Part shown: in pieces, positions 33,489 through 41,961 of the stretch
Position numbering within the stretch: the first letter of the stretch is position 1
How the letters are laid out: every line of letters begins with the position of its first letter
NCBI GenBank assembly: GCA_031394735.1
Contig: JANMXI010000263.1
Coordinates: 1-64,000, forward strand
Origin: TMP-86 sp031394735
GTDB lineage: Bacteria; Pseudomonadota; Gammaproteobacteria; Steroidobacterales; Steroidobacteraceae
DNA: 64,000 nt
Direction: 5' to 3'
The notes under the pieces: model-generated
The model's input: the letters and a program-made list of their open reading frames with translations, nothing else
Told to the model about the DNA's origin: nothing
The model's database searches: none
Made by a program: the position numbers and the translations under genes

Positions 33489-35069
33489 GGCCGCGTCGAT
33501 CTCGATGATCAGCGGTTTGCGACCCGCGGCGAATTGCGCCAGCACGCCCTGCAACGCGTTGCCGTCGCGCACATGCCGGTACTCCAGCTCGTAGGCCTGC
33601 GACAGCAGCCGCAGATCCGGCGGCTTCAAATCAACCGCGGTGGGCGCGACACCCGCCTCGATCATCGAGCTCTTGATCTCGCCATAGCCATCGTTGTTCC
33701 AGACGATGACGCCCACCCAGCGCTTAAGATCGCGCAACACACCCAGTTCCGGCAGCGTGAATTGCAAGCCGCCATCCCCCACCAACACCAGCACCGGCCG
33801 CTGCGGCTGCGCCAGCGACGCGCCTAACCCTGCGGGCAGCGCATAGCCCAGCGTTCCGAAGCCGGAGGAGGAATTGAACCAGGTCGCGGGCGCGGCGGCC
33901 GCAAACCCCAGATTGCCGGCATACACCGGCTGAGTGGAATCGCCCACCAGCAAAACGCCGGGCAATGCCTCGCGCAGGCTTTCCAAAAAAGCGATCTGAT
34001 CGCGCACCGCGACCGACAGGCTGGCCGCAGCCGACGCGCGCACGGCCGCGGCCGCGCCGGTCCTGGCACGAGGCGGACCCAGGTCGAGCGCCAGCAGCGC
34101 ATCCACCGTCGCAAGCGAATCCCCGAGCAGCGCCACGCTGGGCACCGCATTGCGCGCCATTTGCTGCGCATCGATCTCGATGCGAATGAGTTGCGCGGGC
34201 GGCGGAAAGTCACTGAGCGAATACATGTCGTAGTCCGTGGGCCCGAGTTCAGTGCCGATCGCCAGGACCACATCGGCCTGCGCAATACAGGCGCGTACCG
34301 GCGCCAGCGAGGGGCTGAACGGCACTGCCAGAGAGTGTTCGGGGGGCAGAATTCCGCGGCCATTGATGGTCATGATCACCGGCGCCTGCAGGTGCTCGGC
34401 GAGTTGACGCACGGCCGGTGCAGCGCGAGCAGCGCCACCGCCGGCCAAAATCAGCGGTGCGCTGGCTAGGCGCAAACGCTGCGCAGCCTCGCGCAGCGCA
34501 TGTATCGGCGCCGCGTTCCTTCGCAGCGGCGCGATTCGCGGCGGCAACGGCAGCGCCCCGGTATCGGCGCTGAGCAAGTCGCGCGCAATCTCGATATACG
34601 CAGGTCGCGGCCGCCCCGTCGTCAGGCTGGCAAACGCACGCGCCAACACTTCAGGCAACTCATTCACGGTCGCAAGCGAATGGCAGAAACCGCTGACCTG
34701 CGCTGCGAGCGCCGCTTGATTCGGCATCTCGTGCAGAAACCCACGGCCGCTGCCCGCTTCACCGCGACGGTTCTGGCTGGCGATGACCAGCATGGGGATG
34801 GAGTCCGCATAGGCCTGCGCCATCGCGGTCGCGATGTTAGTCAATCCGGGACCGGTGATGGTGAAACAGACGGCCGGTCGTCCGGCGGCGCGGGCAAAGC
34901 CGTCTGCCATGAACCCAAGACCCTGTTCGTGACGCGCGCCCACGTGACGCAAGCCGGATGCGGGCAGTCCTCGATACAACTCGATGTTGTGCACCCCAGG
35001 GATGCCGAACACGTGCGTGATGCCGTAACGCTCCAACGCTTCGAGCAAATAGATTCCCAGCGTTTTCAT
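33477..35069 (-). CDS. TPP-dependent 2-oxoacid decarboxylase, AruI (5-guanidino-2-oxopentanoate decarboxylase)-like
   Basis: A 530-residue TPP enzyme of the acetolactate synthase/benzoylformate decarboxylase family. The opening MKTLGIYLLEALERYGITHV followed by FGIPGVHNIELYRGL and RHEQGLGFMADGFARA (catalytic Glu) closely resembles AruI from my memory of the family, the decarboxylase of the arginine transaminase pathway. The TPP-binding GDGG...WNNDGYGEI (the GDG-x-NN motif) is near residue 435. Substrate specificity cannot be fixed from this. Start 35069 removes 24 residues that do not fit. It lies alone, downstream of the lipoprotein gene on the same strand, beyond a terminator. Confidence 0.85.
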   Translation of the reverse strand: MKTLGIYLLEALERYGITHVFGIPGVHNIELYRGLPASGLRHVGARHEQGLGFMADGFARAAGRPAVCFTITGPGLTNIATAMAQAYADSIPMLVIASQNRRGEAGSGRGFLHEMPNQAALAAQVSGFCHSLATVNELPEVLARAFASLTTGRPRPAYIEIARDLLSADTGALPLPPRIAPLRRNAAPIHALREAAQRLRLASAPLILAGGGAARAAPAVRQLAEHLQAPVIMTINGRGILPPEHSLAVPFSPSLAPVRACIAQADVVLAIGTELGPTDYDMYSLSDFPPPAQLIRIEIDAQQMARNAVPSVALLGDSLATVDALLALDLGPPRARTGAAAAVRASAAASLSVAVRDQIAFLESLREALPGVLLVGDSTQPVYAGNLGFAAAAPATWFNSSSGFGTLGYALPAGLGASLAQPQRPVLVLVGDGGLQFTLPELGVLRDLKRWVGVIVWNNDGYGEIKSSMIEAGVAPTAVDLKPPDLRLLSQAYELEYRHVRDGNALQGVLAQFAAGRKPLIIEIDAASFA

Positions 35070-35100
35070 GATCGGTTGCCGCCTCCTCATCCTTAAAAGA

Positions 35101-35130
35101 AAAGCCGCCGGCATTGCTGCCGACGGCTTT
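35101..35130 (-). terminator. Rho-independent terminator of the lipoprotein gene
   Basis: AAAGCCGCCGGCA (35101-35113) and TGCCGACGGCTTT (35118-35130) form a 13-bp hairpin with one mismatch and a 4-base loop. On the minus strand it is followed by TTTTCTTTTAA (complement of 35093-35103), a good U-tract. It lies 19 bases after the lipoprotein stop and before the decarboxylase start. Confidence 0.8.
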
Positions 35131-35148
35131 GATCGCATCACCGCAATG

Positions 35149-35760
35149 TTACTTGGCGGCGGGTGCCGGCGCGCTCAGGTCAAGCTTGAGCGCAGCCGCA
35201 GCGGCTTCGGCCTTGGCTTTGACTTCCTTCGCCGTGTTGACCGCCTCTTCCACGTTGCCCGAGGAAAACGCGCCCGTGGCCTTGGTCCACAAGGAGGTGG
35301 CTTCTTCCAGGCCCGACTTGGCGGCGGTCAGGTCCACGCCAGCGGGAGGCTTCTTGCTCTTGCTGAGAATGTCGACGCGGCTCTTAACAGCGGCGACCAG
35401 ATTCGGCAGCGAGGCGGCCAACGTGGTCCACTCGCCATTCAGCGCCTGCATGACTTCATCTTTCTTGGCCGCCGCAGCGGTGGCCAAGCCTTGTGCAGCG
35501 GTGAGCACTGCAGGCGCGCCGGCCAGCACTGCTTTGTAGTCCTGCTTGCTGAAGGAATCCTTCAACGCTGCGAATTTGGACTGCACGTCGGCTAGCTGAT
35601 CCGGGACGTACTTGGATGCTTCGGTGGAAGCGGTGTTGATGGCTGTGTCGATGCTGCTGATGGCTGCGGCGGCAGGCTCTTTCTGGTTTGCGCAAGCCGC
35701 CAGTGCGAGGCCGACGACTGCCAGGACTGCGAATTGGCTGAACCGGTTTCTAAGTGACAT
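35149..35760 (-). CDS. Putative lipoprotein with helical domain
   Basis: A 203-residue protein with a lipoprotein signal peptide, FAVLAVVGLALAAC, cleaved before Cys-23 (LAAC box). The mature part is Ala/Lys/Ser-rich and mostly helical (ISSIDTAINTASTEASKYVP; AAAAALKLDLSAPAPAAK), without a recognisable domain. Likely membrane-anchored. A typical gammaproteobacterial periplasmic lipoprotein of unknown function. A LysM gene is located 59 bases upstream in the same direction. Confidence 0.8.
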   Translation of the reverse strand: MSLRNRFSQFAVLAVVGLALAACANQKEPAAAAISSIDTAINTASTEASKYVPDQLADVQSKFAALKDSFSKQDYKAVLAGAPAVLTAAQGLATAAAAKKDEVMQALNGEWTTLAASLPNLVAAVKSRVDILSKSKKPPAGVDLTAAKSGLEEATSLWTKATGAFSSGNVEEAVNTAKEVKAKAEAAAAALKLDLSAPAPAAK

Positions 35761-35819
35761 GAGGTTGAGACTCCATTGTAAATAAGTGCAAAAAAACTGC
35801 CGACCGGGCGAACCCTACT

Positions 35820-36029
35820 TCAAGGAATGCGCAATTTCTGGCCGGGGAAAATCTTGTTCGGATCTTTCAGTACATCTTTGTTCGCTTCGAAGATGTCCTT
35901 GTACAAACTCGGGTCGCCGTAATATTTCTCGGCAATCTTGCCCAGAGTCTCGCCCTTGGCAACCACGTGATACTGACCTAACGCAGCACCTGCCGCAGGA
36001 GGGTTAGATGATTTGTCGTTTTCGCCCAT
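35820..36029 (-). CDS. Small LysM-domain protein
   Basis: A 69-residue protein: a short linker, then the LysM motif QYHVVAKGETLGKIAEKYYG and a second half NKIFPGQKLRIP, which together make one complete LysM fold that binds peptidoglycan. No signal peptide is seen, so it may be cytoplasmic or use another route, like the C-terminal domain of BON/LysM proteins. It runs ahead of the lipoprotein gene and could share its mRNA. Confidence 0.82.
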   Translation of the reverse strand: MGENDKSSNPPAAGAALGQYHVVAKGETLGKIAEKYYGDPSLYKDIFEANKDVLKDPNKIFPGQKLRIP

Positions 36030-36105
36030 CGTTGCCTCTTCTCAAGATTCAAAGGGATGAAATGTAAGGGTGTAGATTACTCCTGCCAACCCTGCGCCGC
36101 CACCC

Positions 36106-37020
36106 TCACACCGGGGTGACCCGATAACCCAGCCGCGGAAAATGAACGATGACCTCGCCGCACAATTCATGCTGCCGGCGCACAGCGATCTCATTCACGC
36201 TCGCAATCACCACGGCGCCGCGCACCGCGCCGCGCAAGGAATCATCCGGTTGCACCTCGACCTGCATGCCGGCCTTGAGCTGTTGCGCATCGCCCGGATC
36301 AACTTGGACCGCCGTGTCGCGACGCGCGGCGCGCGCTTCGGCGAACGCTTCCTCGGCGCTGATCGGCGTGCGCGTGCCCTCCCCCAGTTCTGCCACGCGC
36401 TGCTCCCAGGCTTGCATGCGGGGAAATGCGGCCCACAACTCATTGACGACCGGCATGTACGGACGCGCGAACCAGGGGACGCTGAAGGCTTGAATATCGG
36501 CAAGGCCCGGGGCATCACCACTTAGAAAGCGGCGGCCATCGGCGAGTTGCATGTCGAGAAACCCGGCGTGTGCGCGTAACTGCGCCATCCCATGCGCCTG
36601 GTCTTTCGCAACCGTGGCGAAATCGATGTCGGGGAACAGGTCGCGCCGGTCCTTGCGGAACTCCTCGGGCCACGAAGCTGCGGTCATGCCGATGGTCAGC
36701 CGCAAACCCGTCCGAAAAAAGTCATCGGCCCATTTGACCAGCGCATAGGACAAGCCGGGATCCCCGCCCGGAAACAGGGTCGGCGTCGGAAAGCGCTTTT
36801 CCAGTTCACTGGCAATCAATTGGGAGTCGATGTACAGGTCCGCCCCGATCTGCATCACCGGCGTACCGCGATAGCCGCCCGTGATCGCCACCAGTTCAGG
36901 CTTGGGCAGCATCATCGGGGTGGTCACCGCGCGCCAGGCCAGGCGTTTAAGCCCCAGCAGACGCAGCGCCTTCTGCGTGAAGGGCGAAGCGTCGTAGGAG
37001 TGCAGGATAATACCGCTCAT
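36106..37020 (-). CDS. Glutathione S-transferase-like protein with extra C-terminal domain
   Basis: A 304-residue protein. The N-terminal thioredoxin-like GST domain has LHSYDASPFTQKALRLLGL (residues 5-23) and GGYRGTPVMQIGADLYIDSQ, and the helical domain ends near residue 210 with FLSGDAPGLADIQAFSVPWF. The last 80 residues (LKAGMQVEVQPDDSLRGAVR, then VVIASVNEIAVRRQHELCGE) form an added beta-rich domain not found in ordinary GSTs. It is divergent from the Rieske operon across palindrome B, so it likely belongs to the same regulon, perhaps in ether cleavage or peroxide removal. AGGGG precedes the ATG. Confidence 0.82.
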   Translation of the reverse strand: MSGIILHSYDASPFTQKALRLLGLKRLAWRAVTTPMMLPKPELVAITGGYRGTPVMQIGADLYIDSQLIASELEKRFPTPTLFPGGDPGLSYALVKWADDFFRTGLRLTIGMTAASWPEEFRKDRRDLFPDIDFATVAKDQAHGMAQLRAHAGFLDMQLADGRRFLSGDAPGLADIQAFSVPWFARPYMPVVNELWAAFPRMQAWEQRVAELGEGTRTPISAEEAFAEARAARRDTAVQVDPGDAQQLKAGMQVEVQPDDSLRGAVRGAVVIASVNEIAVRRQHELCGEVIVHFPRLGYRVTPV

Positions 37021-37113
37021 ATTCGCCCCTTATGTGCAATGCAAGATGCTCGCATCGCCACGGGCCAGCCCACAGGACGCGCTGCGGAAACTGTACCCTT
37101 TCTACAACGAAAA

Positions 37114-37131
37114 AAACAGTCAAGACTGTTT
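37114..37131. promoter_or_regulatory. Palindromic operator B (AAACAGTC-AA-GACTGTTT)
   Basis: The arms are identical to operator A; the flanks repeat the A-run to the left and CTTTT to the right. A TATAAT lies 20 bases downstream (37152-37157). It separates the GST gene (start 94 bases to the left) from the five-gene Rieske operon. Extended identity with the 25306 site covers at least 24 bases. Confidence 0.82.
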
Positions 37132-37151
37132 CTTTTAAAGGGTGCTGAACC

Positions 37152-37157
37152 TATAAT
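37152..37157 (+). promoter_or_regulatory. -10 box (TATAAT) of the Rieske/thiolase operon
   Basis: A perfect TATAAT. The transcription start expected near 37164 almost coincides with the ATG at 37165-37167, so the first gene could be translated from a leaderless mRNA. The -35 position is covered by the edge of palindrome B (TTTCTT). Confidence 0.6.
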
Positions 37158-37164
37158 TCCCCCC

Positions 37165-38376
37165 ATGGACGAAAGCATGGTTCGGCGCATCAAAGCCGGC
37201 ATGGAGTACGAAGCCAATCGTACGGCACCGCCGCCTGGATTTCCTCAGTTTCCGCCGGTACCGGGTGGACGCTATGTCGACCCGTCGTTTCTCGCGCTGG
37301 AGCGCGAGCGCATGTGGAAGCGCGCCTGGCTGTATGCCTGTCACGGCGACGAAATTCCGACGGCCGGCAGCTACATGATGTTTCGCAAAACCGGCTCGCC
37401 CATCCTGATCGTGCGCGGCAAGGACGGCGTCATCCGCGCCTTCTACAACACCTGCCGGCATCGCGGCGGACCGTTGGTCAAGGACGAAAATGGCAAGGTC
37501 GACGGCTTCGTCTGCTCATATCACGGCTGGACTTACACACTCGATGGCAAGCTCGTCAATCTGCGCGACCGGCGTGACTTCGTCGATCTAGATTTGAAAT
37601 GCTTCTCGCTGTCGGACGTGCGCTGCGAGATGCTGGGCAACTGGGTGTTCATCAATGAAGACCCGGCCGCGACGCCGCTGCTGGAATCGCTGGGCGAGAT
37701 TCCACAACATTTCGCCGAGATCAAACCGTTGGAGCAACGCTTCGTTCACAAGGCCAGCTACCACGTGAAATGCAACGTCAAGGTGCTGCTGGATGCCTTC
37801 CTCGAGGTGTATCACCTCAAGAGCATTCACACCAACACGGTGGACCGTTTCCTGGATCACCGCGGCACCACCATCACGCTGTGGCCGCACGGACATTCGT
37901 TGATGGTGACCCCAAACCGTCGCCCCGACTGGACCGATCCGGGCACGCGCGGCTTGCGCGCCATCGAGGGCGCCAATGAAATCATCGCGAAGAACAACCC
38001 TTCCTTCAATTTCTACCCGAATCTGGTCACGCCCATCGCCGACACCGGCATCCCGTTCATTCTGTTCTGGCCGGACGGCGACAACGAAATGAACATCGAG
38101 GTGCATTGGTTTGCACCGGATTGGGGTGGCGGCGAGCCGCCGGCGCTGTGGAAACAGCGAATCGACAATTTCGAGCGCATCTTGTTCGAAGACACGCAAT
38201 TCGCCGAGTTCATCCAGCGTTCAGTGCAATCGCCTGGCTTCAAGGGCGTGATGCTGAATTATCAGGAACGGCGCATCTATCATTGGCACGAAGAACTGGA
38301 TCGACGCATCGGCGTCGAGCATGTGCCGGCGCATCTGCGAGTCGAGCAGAAACTGGGCGCTTTCGTCGAACAATGA
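37165..38376 (+). CDS. Rieske oxygenase alpha subunit
   Basis: A 403-residue oxygenase. The Rieske ligands are C97-x-H99 (TCRHRGG) and C117-x2-H120 (CSYHGWTY). The mononuclear iron motif is KVLLDAFLEVYHLKSIHTNT, with the pair of His. It is the first gene of an operon with an HMG-CoA-synthase-like/DUF35 fusion, a thiolase, a PECR-like reductase and a CMD-like protein. The upstream ATG codons far to the left are not part of the protein; ATG 37165 was used, with in-frame ATG 37177 as an alternative. Substrate unknown, but different from the 26110 paralogue. Confidence 0.92.
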   Translation: MDESMVRRIKAGMEYEANRTAPPPGFPQFPPVPGGRYVDPSFLALERERMWKRAWLYACHGDEIPTAGSYMMFRKTGSPILIVRGKDGVIRAFYNTCRHRGGPLVKDENGKVDGFVCSYHGWTYTLDGKLVNLRDRRDFVDLDLKCFSLSDVRCEMLGNWVFINEDPAATPLLESLGEIPQHFAEIKPLEQRFVHKASYHVKCNVKVLLDAFLEVYHLKSIHTNTVDRFLDHRGTTITLWPHGHSLMVTPNRRPDWTDPGTRGLRAIEGANEIIAKNNPSFNFYPNLVTPIADTGIPFILFWPDGDNEMNIEVHWFAPDWGGGEPPALWKQRIDNFERILFEDTQFAEFIQRSVQSPGFKGVMLNYQERRIYHWHEELDRRIGVEHVPAHLRVEQKLGAFVEQ

Positions 38377-39794
38377 GCGGCATTCAAGCCTGCGGCGTCT
38401 ATTTGCCGCGACTGCGGCTGGAGCGGGCAACCATCGCCGCCGCGACGGGCTGGATGAATCCACCGGCCGGCAAACCCGCTCACGGCGCGCGCGCGATCAG
38501 CAGTTGGGACGAAGACTCCCTCACCATGGGCGTGGCCGCTGCACGCAACTGTCTGCTACAGGCAGAATCGACCGCGGTCGCACGCGTTCAACTCGCCTCC
38601 ACCACCCTGCCCTTCGCAGATCGCAGCAACACAGGGTTGCTGGCCGCCGCGTTGGCGTTGGACGGCGCCGTGGCCGTGGCGGATGTCACGGGCTCATTGC
38701 GCTGCGCGACCAGCGCCCTGATTCAGGCCCTGCAGAACGACACCTCCACACTGCTAGTGGCTGCCGAGAAGCGACAAGCCAAGCCCGGCAGCGCGCAGGA
38801 AATGGAGTTGGGCCATGGCGCCGCCGCCATTCTCGTCGGCGGCGGCGATGCCGCAGTGTCGATGCTCGGCTCGGCGAGCCTCGCGCGCGACTTCGTCGAC
38901 CATCATCGCGACGCCGATGCCGACTTCGACTACGCGTTCGAAGAACGCTGGGTGCGCGATGAGGCCTATTTCAAACTGGTGCCGGCCACCATCGCTAAGG
39001 CGCTGGACGGCGCGCAGGTGGCAGCCTCCGCCATCACCCATTTCATCTGTCCCGGCTCACCGGCAATCGGCAAACGCATCGCGCAGACCTGCGGATTTTC
39101 CGCCGAAGCGGTGACTGCCGATCTCACGGCGCGTGTCGGCAACCTGGGCAGTGCGCACGCATTGTTCGCGCTGGCGCAGACGCTGGGGAGTGCGCCTGCA
39201 GGCGACACCCTCGTACTGGTTGGATTTGGCCAGGGCGTGGATGTGCTGGTGCTGCGCGTGAACCGCCGGACGCAAACCGAACCGGTGGCCACAAAGGCCA
39301 TCGAGCGCGGCGTGCCGGAAAAGAGCTACGTGCGCTATCTGTCCAACAATGGCCTGCTGGACATGGACTTCGGCATGCGCGCCGAACGCGATCACCGCTC
39401 CGCGCAGACCACCGCGTACCGCAAGCGCGATGCGCTCACCGCTTTCATCGGCGGGCGCTGCGAGCGCTGCAACACCGTTCAATTTCCGCGCTCGCGCGTG
39501 TGCGTGAATCCACAGTGCCGGCAAACCGACACCCAGGTGCCGCACCGCTTGGCCGACCAGGGCGGCCGCGTGAAAACCTTCACCGAGGACTGGCAGGCGT
39601 ATTCGCCACGCCCGCCTTACGTTTATGGCAATGTCACCTTCGCAGAAGGCGGCAACCTGTTCATGGAATTTTGCGACCTGGAACCCGGCGAATTGCAGGT
39701 CGACACTCCCGTCAGCTTTCAGTTTCGCATCAAGGACATCGACCGGGTGCGTCACTTCAAGCGATATTTCTGGAAGGCCGCTCCGGCGCGATAA
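38373..39794 (+). CDS. HMG-CoA-synthase-like protein fused to a DUF35 OB-fold domain
   Basis: A 473-residue fusion. The first 330 residues are a thiolase-fold domain of the HMG-CoA synthase/KAS III type: Cys-111 in GSLRCATSALIQAL, His-like ITHFICPGSPAIG and a VGNLGSAHALFAL block. The last 120 residues are a DUF35 protein, with a zinc ribbon (CERC...CVNPQC, about 362-385) and an OB fold (YVYGNVTFAEGG; GELQVDTPVSFQF). In archaea an HMG-CoA synthase, a thiolase and a DUF35 protein form one complex; here the first and last are fused and the thiolase gene follows. A start overlap of ATGA couples it to the Rieske gene. Confidence 0.87.
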   Translation: MSGIQACGVYLPRLRLERATIAAATGWMNPPAGKPAHGARAISSWDEDSLTMGVAAARNCLLQAESTAVARVQLASTTLPFADRSNTGLLAAALALDGAVAVADVTGSLRCATSALIQALQNDTSTLLVAAEKRQAKPGSAQEMELGHGAAAILVGGGDAAVSMLGSASLARDFVDHHRDADADFDYAFEERWVRDEAYFKLVPATIAKALDGAQVAASAITHFICPGSPAIGKRIAQTCGFSAEAVTADLTARVGNLGSAHALFALAQTLGSAPAGDTLVLVGFGQGVDVLVLRVNRRTQTEPVATKAIERGVPEKSYVRYLSNNGLLDMDFGMRAERDHRSAQTTAYRKRDALTAFIGGRCERCNTVQFPRSRVCVNPQCRQTDTQVPHRLADQGGRVKTFTEDWQAYSPRPPYVYGNVTFAEGGNLFMEFCDLEPGELQVDTPVSFQFRIKDIDRVRHFKRYFWKAAPAR

Positions 39795-39798
39795 CACC

Positions 39799-41001
39799 AT
39801 GGCAAGCGGCATCAAAGATAAAGTGGCGATCATCGGCATGGGCTGTTCGCGTTTCGGCGAGCGCTGGGACAGTGGCCCCGACGATCTGATGGTCGAAGCC
39901 TTCAACGAAGCATTGCAGGACGCCGGCATCGAACGCGATCGCATCGATGCAGCATGGCTGGGCGTGTTCTTCGATGAGCAGAACGTCGGTAAGTCGGCGT
40001 TGCCCATGAGCATGGCGCTGCGCCTGCCCAACGTGCCTGTATCACGCGTTGAGAATCTCTGCGCCACCGGCACGGAAGCGTTGCGTGGCGCTGTGTATGC
40101 AGTAGCCGCCGGCGCCTGCGACATTGCGCTCGCGATGGGTGTTGAGAAGCTCAAAGACACCGGCTACTCCGGATTGCCTGAGCGCACCAAAGGCACCTTC
40201 GAGGACTTGTACCTGCCCAGCAGCACCGCACCGGGCGCGTTCGCGCAGCTGGCGAGCGCCTATTCCGCCAAGTACCGGATCCCGATCGCCGAACTTCGCA
40301 AGTCCATGGCGCATGTGTCCTGGAAGAGCCATGAGAACGGCGCGCTGAACCCGAAGGCGCATCTACGCAACCGCGTCACCATCGAGCAGATTCTGAACGC
40401 ACCGATGATCGCCTCGCCGCTGGGCGTCTTTGATTGTTGCGGCGTCAGCGATGGCGCCGCTTGCGCCATCGTCACCACGCCGCATATCGCGAAGGCACTG
40501 GGCCGGCGTGACGTGGTCTCGGTCAAGGCGCTGCAACTCGTGCCGAGCAACGGCGTCGAGATGGGCCACGATTCCTGGGACGGCAGCCACACGCTCACGA
40601 CGCCCATCGCCGCCGCGCGCGCCTACAAGGAAGCCGGAATCCAGGATCCGCGCAAGGAATTGGATCTGATCGAAGTACACGATTGCTTCTCGATCACCGA
40701 GCTCGTGCTCATGGAAGACCTGCTGCTGTCGGATCGCGGCCAGGCACCTCGCGATATTCTCGACGGACGCTACGACCGCGGCGGCGCCATTCCCTCGCAG
40801 ATCGACGGCGGCCTGAAATGTTTCGGCCATCCGATCGGCGCCACGGGATTGCGCATGGCCTACGAAATCTATCTGCAACTGCTGGGACGCGCAGGCGATC
40901 GGCAGCTCGCATCGCCCTCGCTTGGCTTGACACACAATTTGGGCGGGATCCCCAACCGCAACATCGCCAGCGTGTCGGTTTTGGGACTCGCGACGCTGTG
41001 A
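39799..41001 (+). CDS. SCP2-type thiolase (acyl-CoA acetyltransferase/lipid-transfer protein)
   Basis: A 400-residue thiolase of the SCP2/lipid-transfer class. The nucleophile is Cys-88 (VENLCATGTEAL). The other active-site blocks are VHDCFSITEL (replacing NEAF) and LKCFGHPIGATGLRM (His), then GLTHNLGG. Such enzymes partner DUF35 proteins to cleave side chains, as in bacterial steroid degradation (Ltp2-like). It follows the fusion gene after 4 bases. The upstream in-frame start at 39625 lies inside the fusion gene and is rejected. Confidence 0.9.
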   Translation: MASGIKDKVAIIGMGCSRFGERWDSGPDDLMVEAFNEALQDAGIERDRIDAAWLGVFFDEQNVGKSALPMSMALRLPNVPVSRVENLCATGTEALRGAVYAVAAGACDIALAMGVEKLKDTGYSGLPERTKGTFEDLYLPSSTAPGAFAQLASAYSAKYRIPIAELRKSMAHVSWKSHENGALNPKAHLRNRVTIEQILNAPMIASPLGVFDCCGVSDGAACAIVTTPHIAKALGRRDVVSVKALQLVPSNGVEMGHDSWDGSHTLTTPIAAARAYKEAGIQDPRKELDLIEVHDCFSITELVLMEDLLLSDRGQAPRDILDGRYDRGGAIPSQIDGGLKCFGHPIGATGLRMAYEIYLQLLGRAGDRQLASPSLGLTHNLGGIPNRNIASVSVLGLATL

Positions 41002-41026
41002 CAAAAAACAACAAAAGGATGGTCAG

Positions 41027-41944
41027 GTGAGTACAACGGAACAGAGAATCGAGATCGCACCCCGCGCCAAAGAGCGGGACGTGCGCCATCAGAAGCGGTG
41101 GGGCTTCACGGATGAGCAGCTGGCATCACACCCAACCGTCTATCGCGACGATCTGCTCGCAGGTTATACGTTTCTGGTGTCCGGCGGCGGCAGCGGCATG
41201 GGCCGCGGCATGGCGTATTTGTTCGCGCGGCTCGGCGCCGATGTGATGATCTGCGGCCGACGCCAGGAAATGCTCGAGGCAACGGCCGAGGGAATCAAGA
41301 AGCATCTGGGCAAGACCATCGCAGTGCGCGCCATGACCATCCGCGATCCGCAGATGGTGGAGGCCCTGGTGAATGAAACCTGGGAACGCTTCGGCCGTCT
41401 CGACGTGCTGGTCAATAACGGCGGCGGCCAATTCCCGCAGGCGGCTGTCGACTTCTCGCAGAAGGGCTGGCTCGCCGTCATCGACACCAATCTGAACGGT
41501 AGCTGGTACATGATGCAGGCGGCGGCACGCCAATGGCAGAAGCGCAACACCGGCGGCAGCATCGTCAGCATCGTCGCCAACGTGACGCGCGGCATGCCGC
41601 AGGTCGCGCACACCTGCGCCGCTCGCGCCGGCGTCATCGCGTTGAGCAAAACGCTCTCCACTGAATGGGCGCCGCTCAAAATCCGCGTCAACTGCGTCTC
41701 GCCCGGCTCGATCGCCACCGACGGCTTGAACGAGTATCCGCCGGGTGCTGCCGAGGAGTTCCGCTTCTCCAATCCGATGAAGGCATTGGGAGACGTGTAC
41801 GACATCGCGCAGGCCGTGGTGTATTTATCGGCGGACACAGGCAAATTCATCACCGGCGACATACTCACGGTGGACGGCGGCAACAACCAATGGGGTGATG
41901 TCTGGCCCGGATTGAAGCCTGACTACTTCAAACTCGACCGTTAA
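41027..41944 (+). CDS. Peroxisomal trans-2-enoyl-CoA reductase-like SDR (PECR family)
   Basis: A 305-residue SDR. It has the Rossmann motif VSGGGSGMGRGMAYLFARLG (GxxxGxG near residue 52) and LVNNGGGQFPQAAVDF. The usual YxxxK is replaced by T196-CAA-R200 in AHTCAARAGVIALSKTL, which is the pattern of mammalian PECR, not of ordinary SDRs. This supports reduction of a trans-2-enoyl-CoA or a similar dienoyl intermediate. GTG 41027 is the start, with AAAGGA 8 bases upstream. It is the fourth gene of the operon. Confidence 0.85.
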   Translation: MSTTEQRIEIAPRAKERDVRHQKRWGFTDEQLASHPTVYRDDLLAGYTFLVSGGGSGMGRGMAYLFARLGADVMICGRRQEMLEATAEGIKKHLGKTIAVRAMTIRDPQMVEALVNETWERFGRLDVLVNNGGGQFPQAAVDFSQKGWLAVIDTNLNGSWYMMQAAARQWQKRNTGGSIVSIVANVTRGMPQVAHTCAARAGVIALSKTLSTEWAPLKIRVNCVSPGSIATDGLNEYPPGAAEEFRFSNPMKALGDVYDIAQAVVYLSADTGKFITGDILTVDGGNNQWGDVWPGLKPDYFKLDR

Positions 41945-41961
41945 CGCTCAAGGGGATTCAC

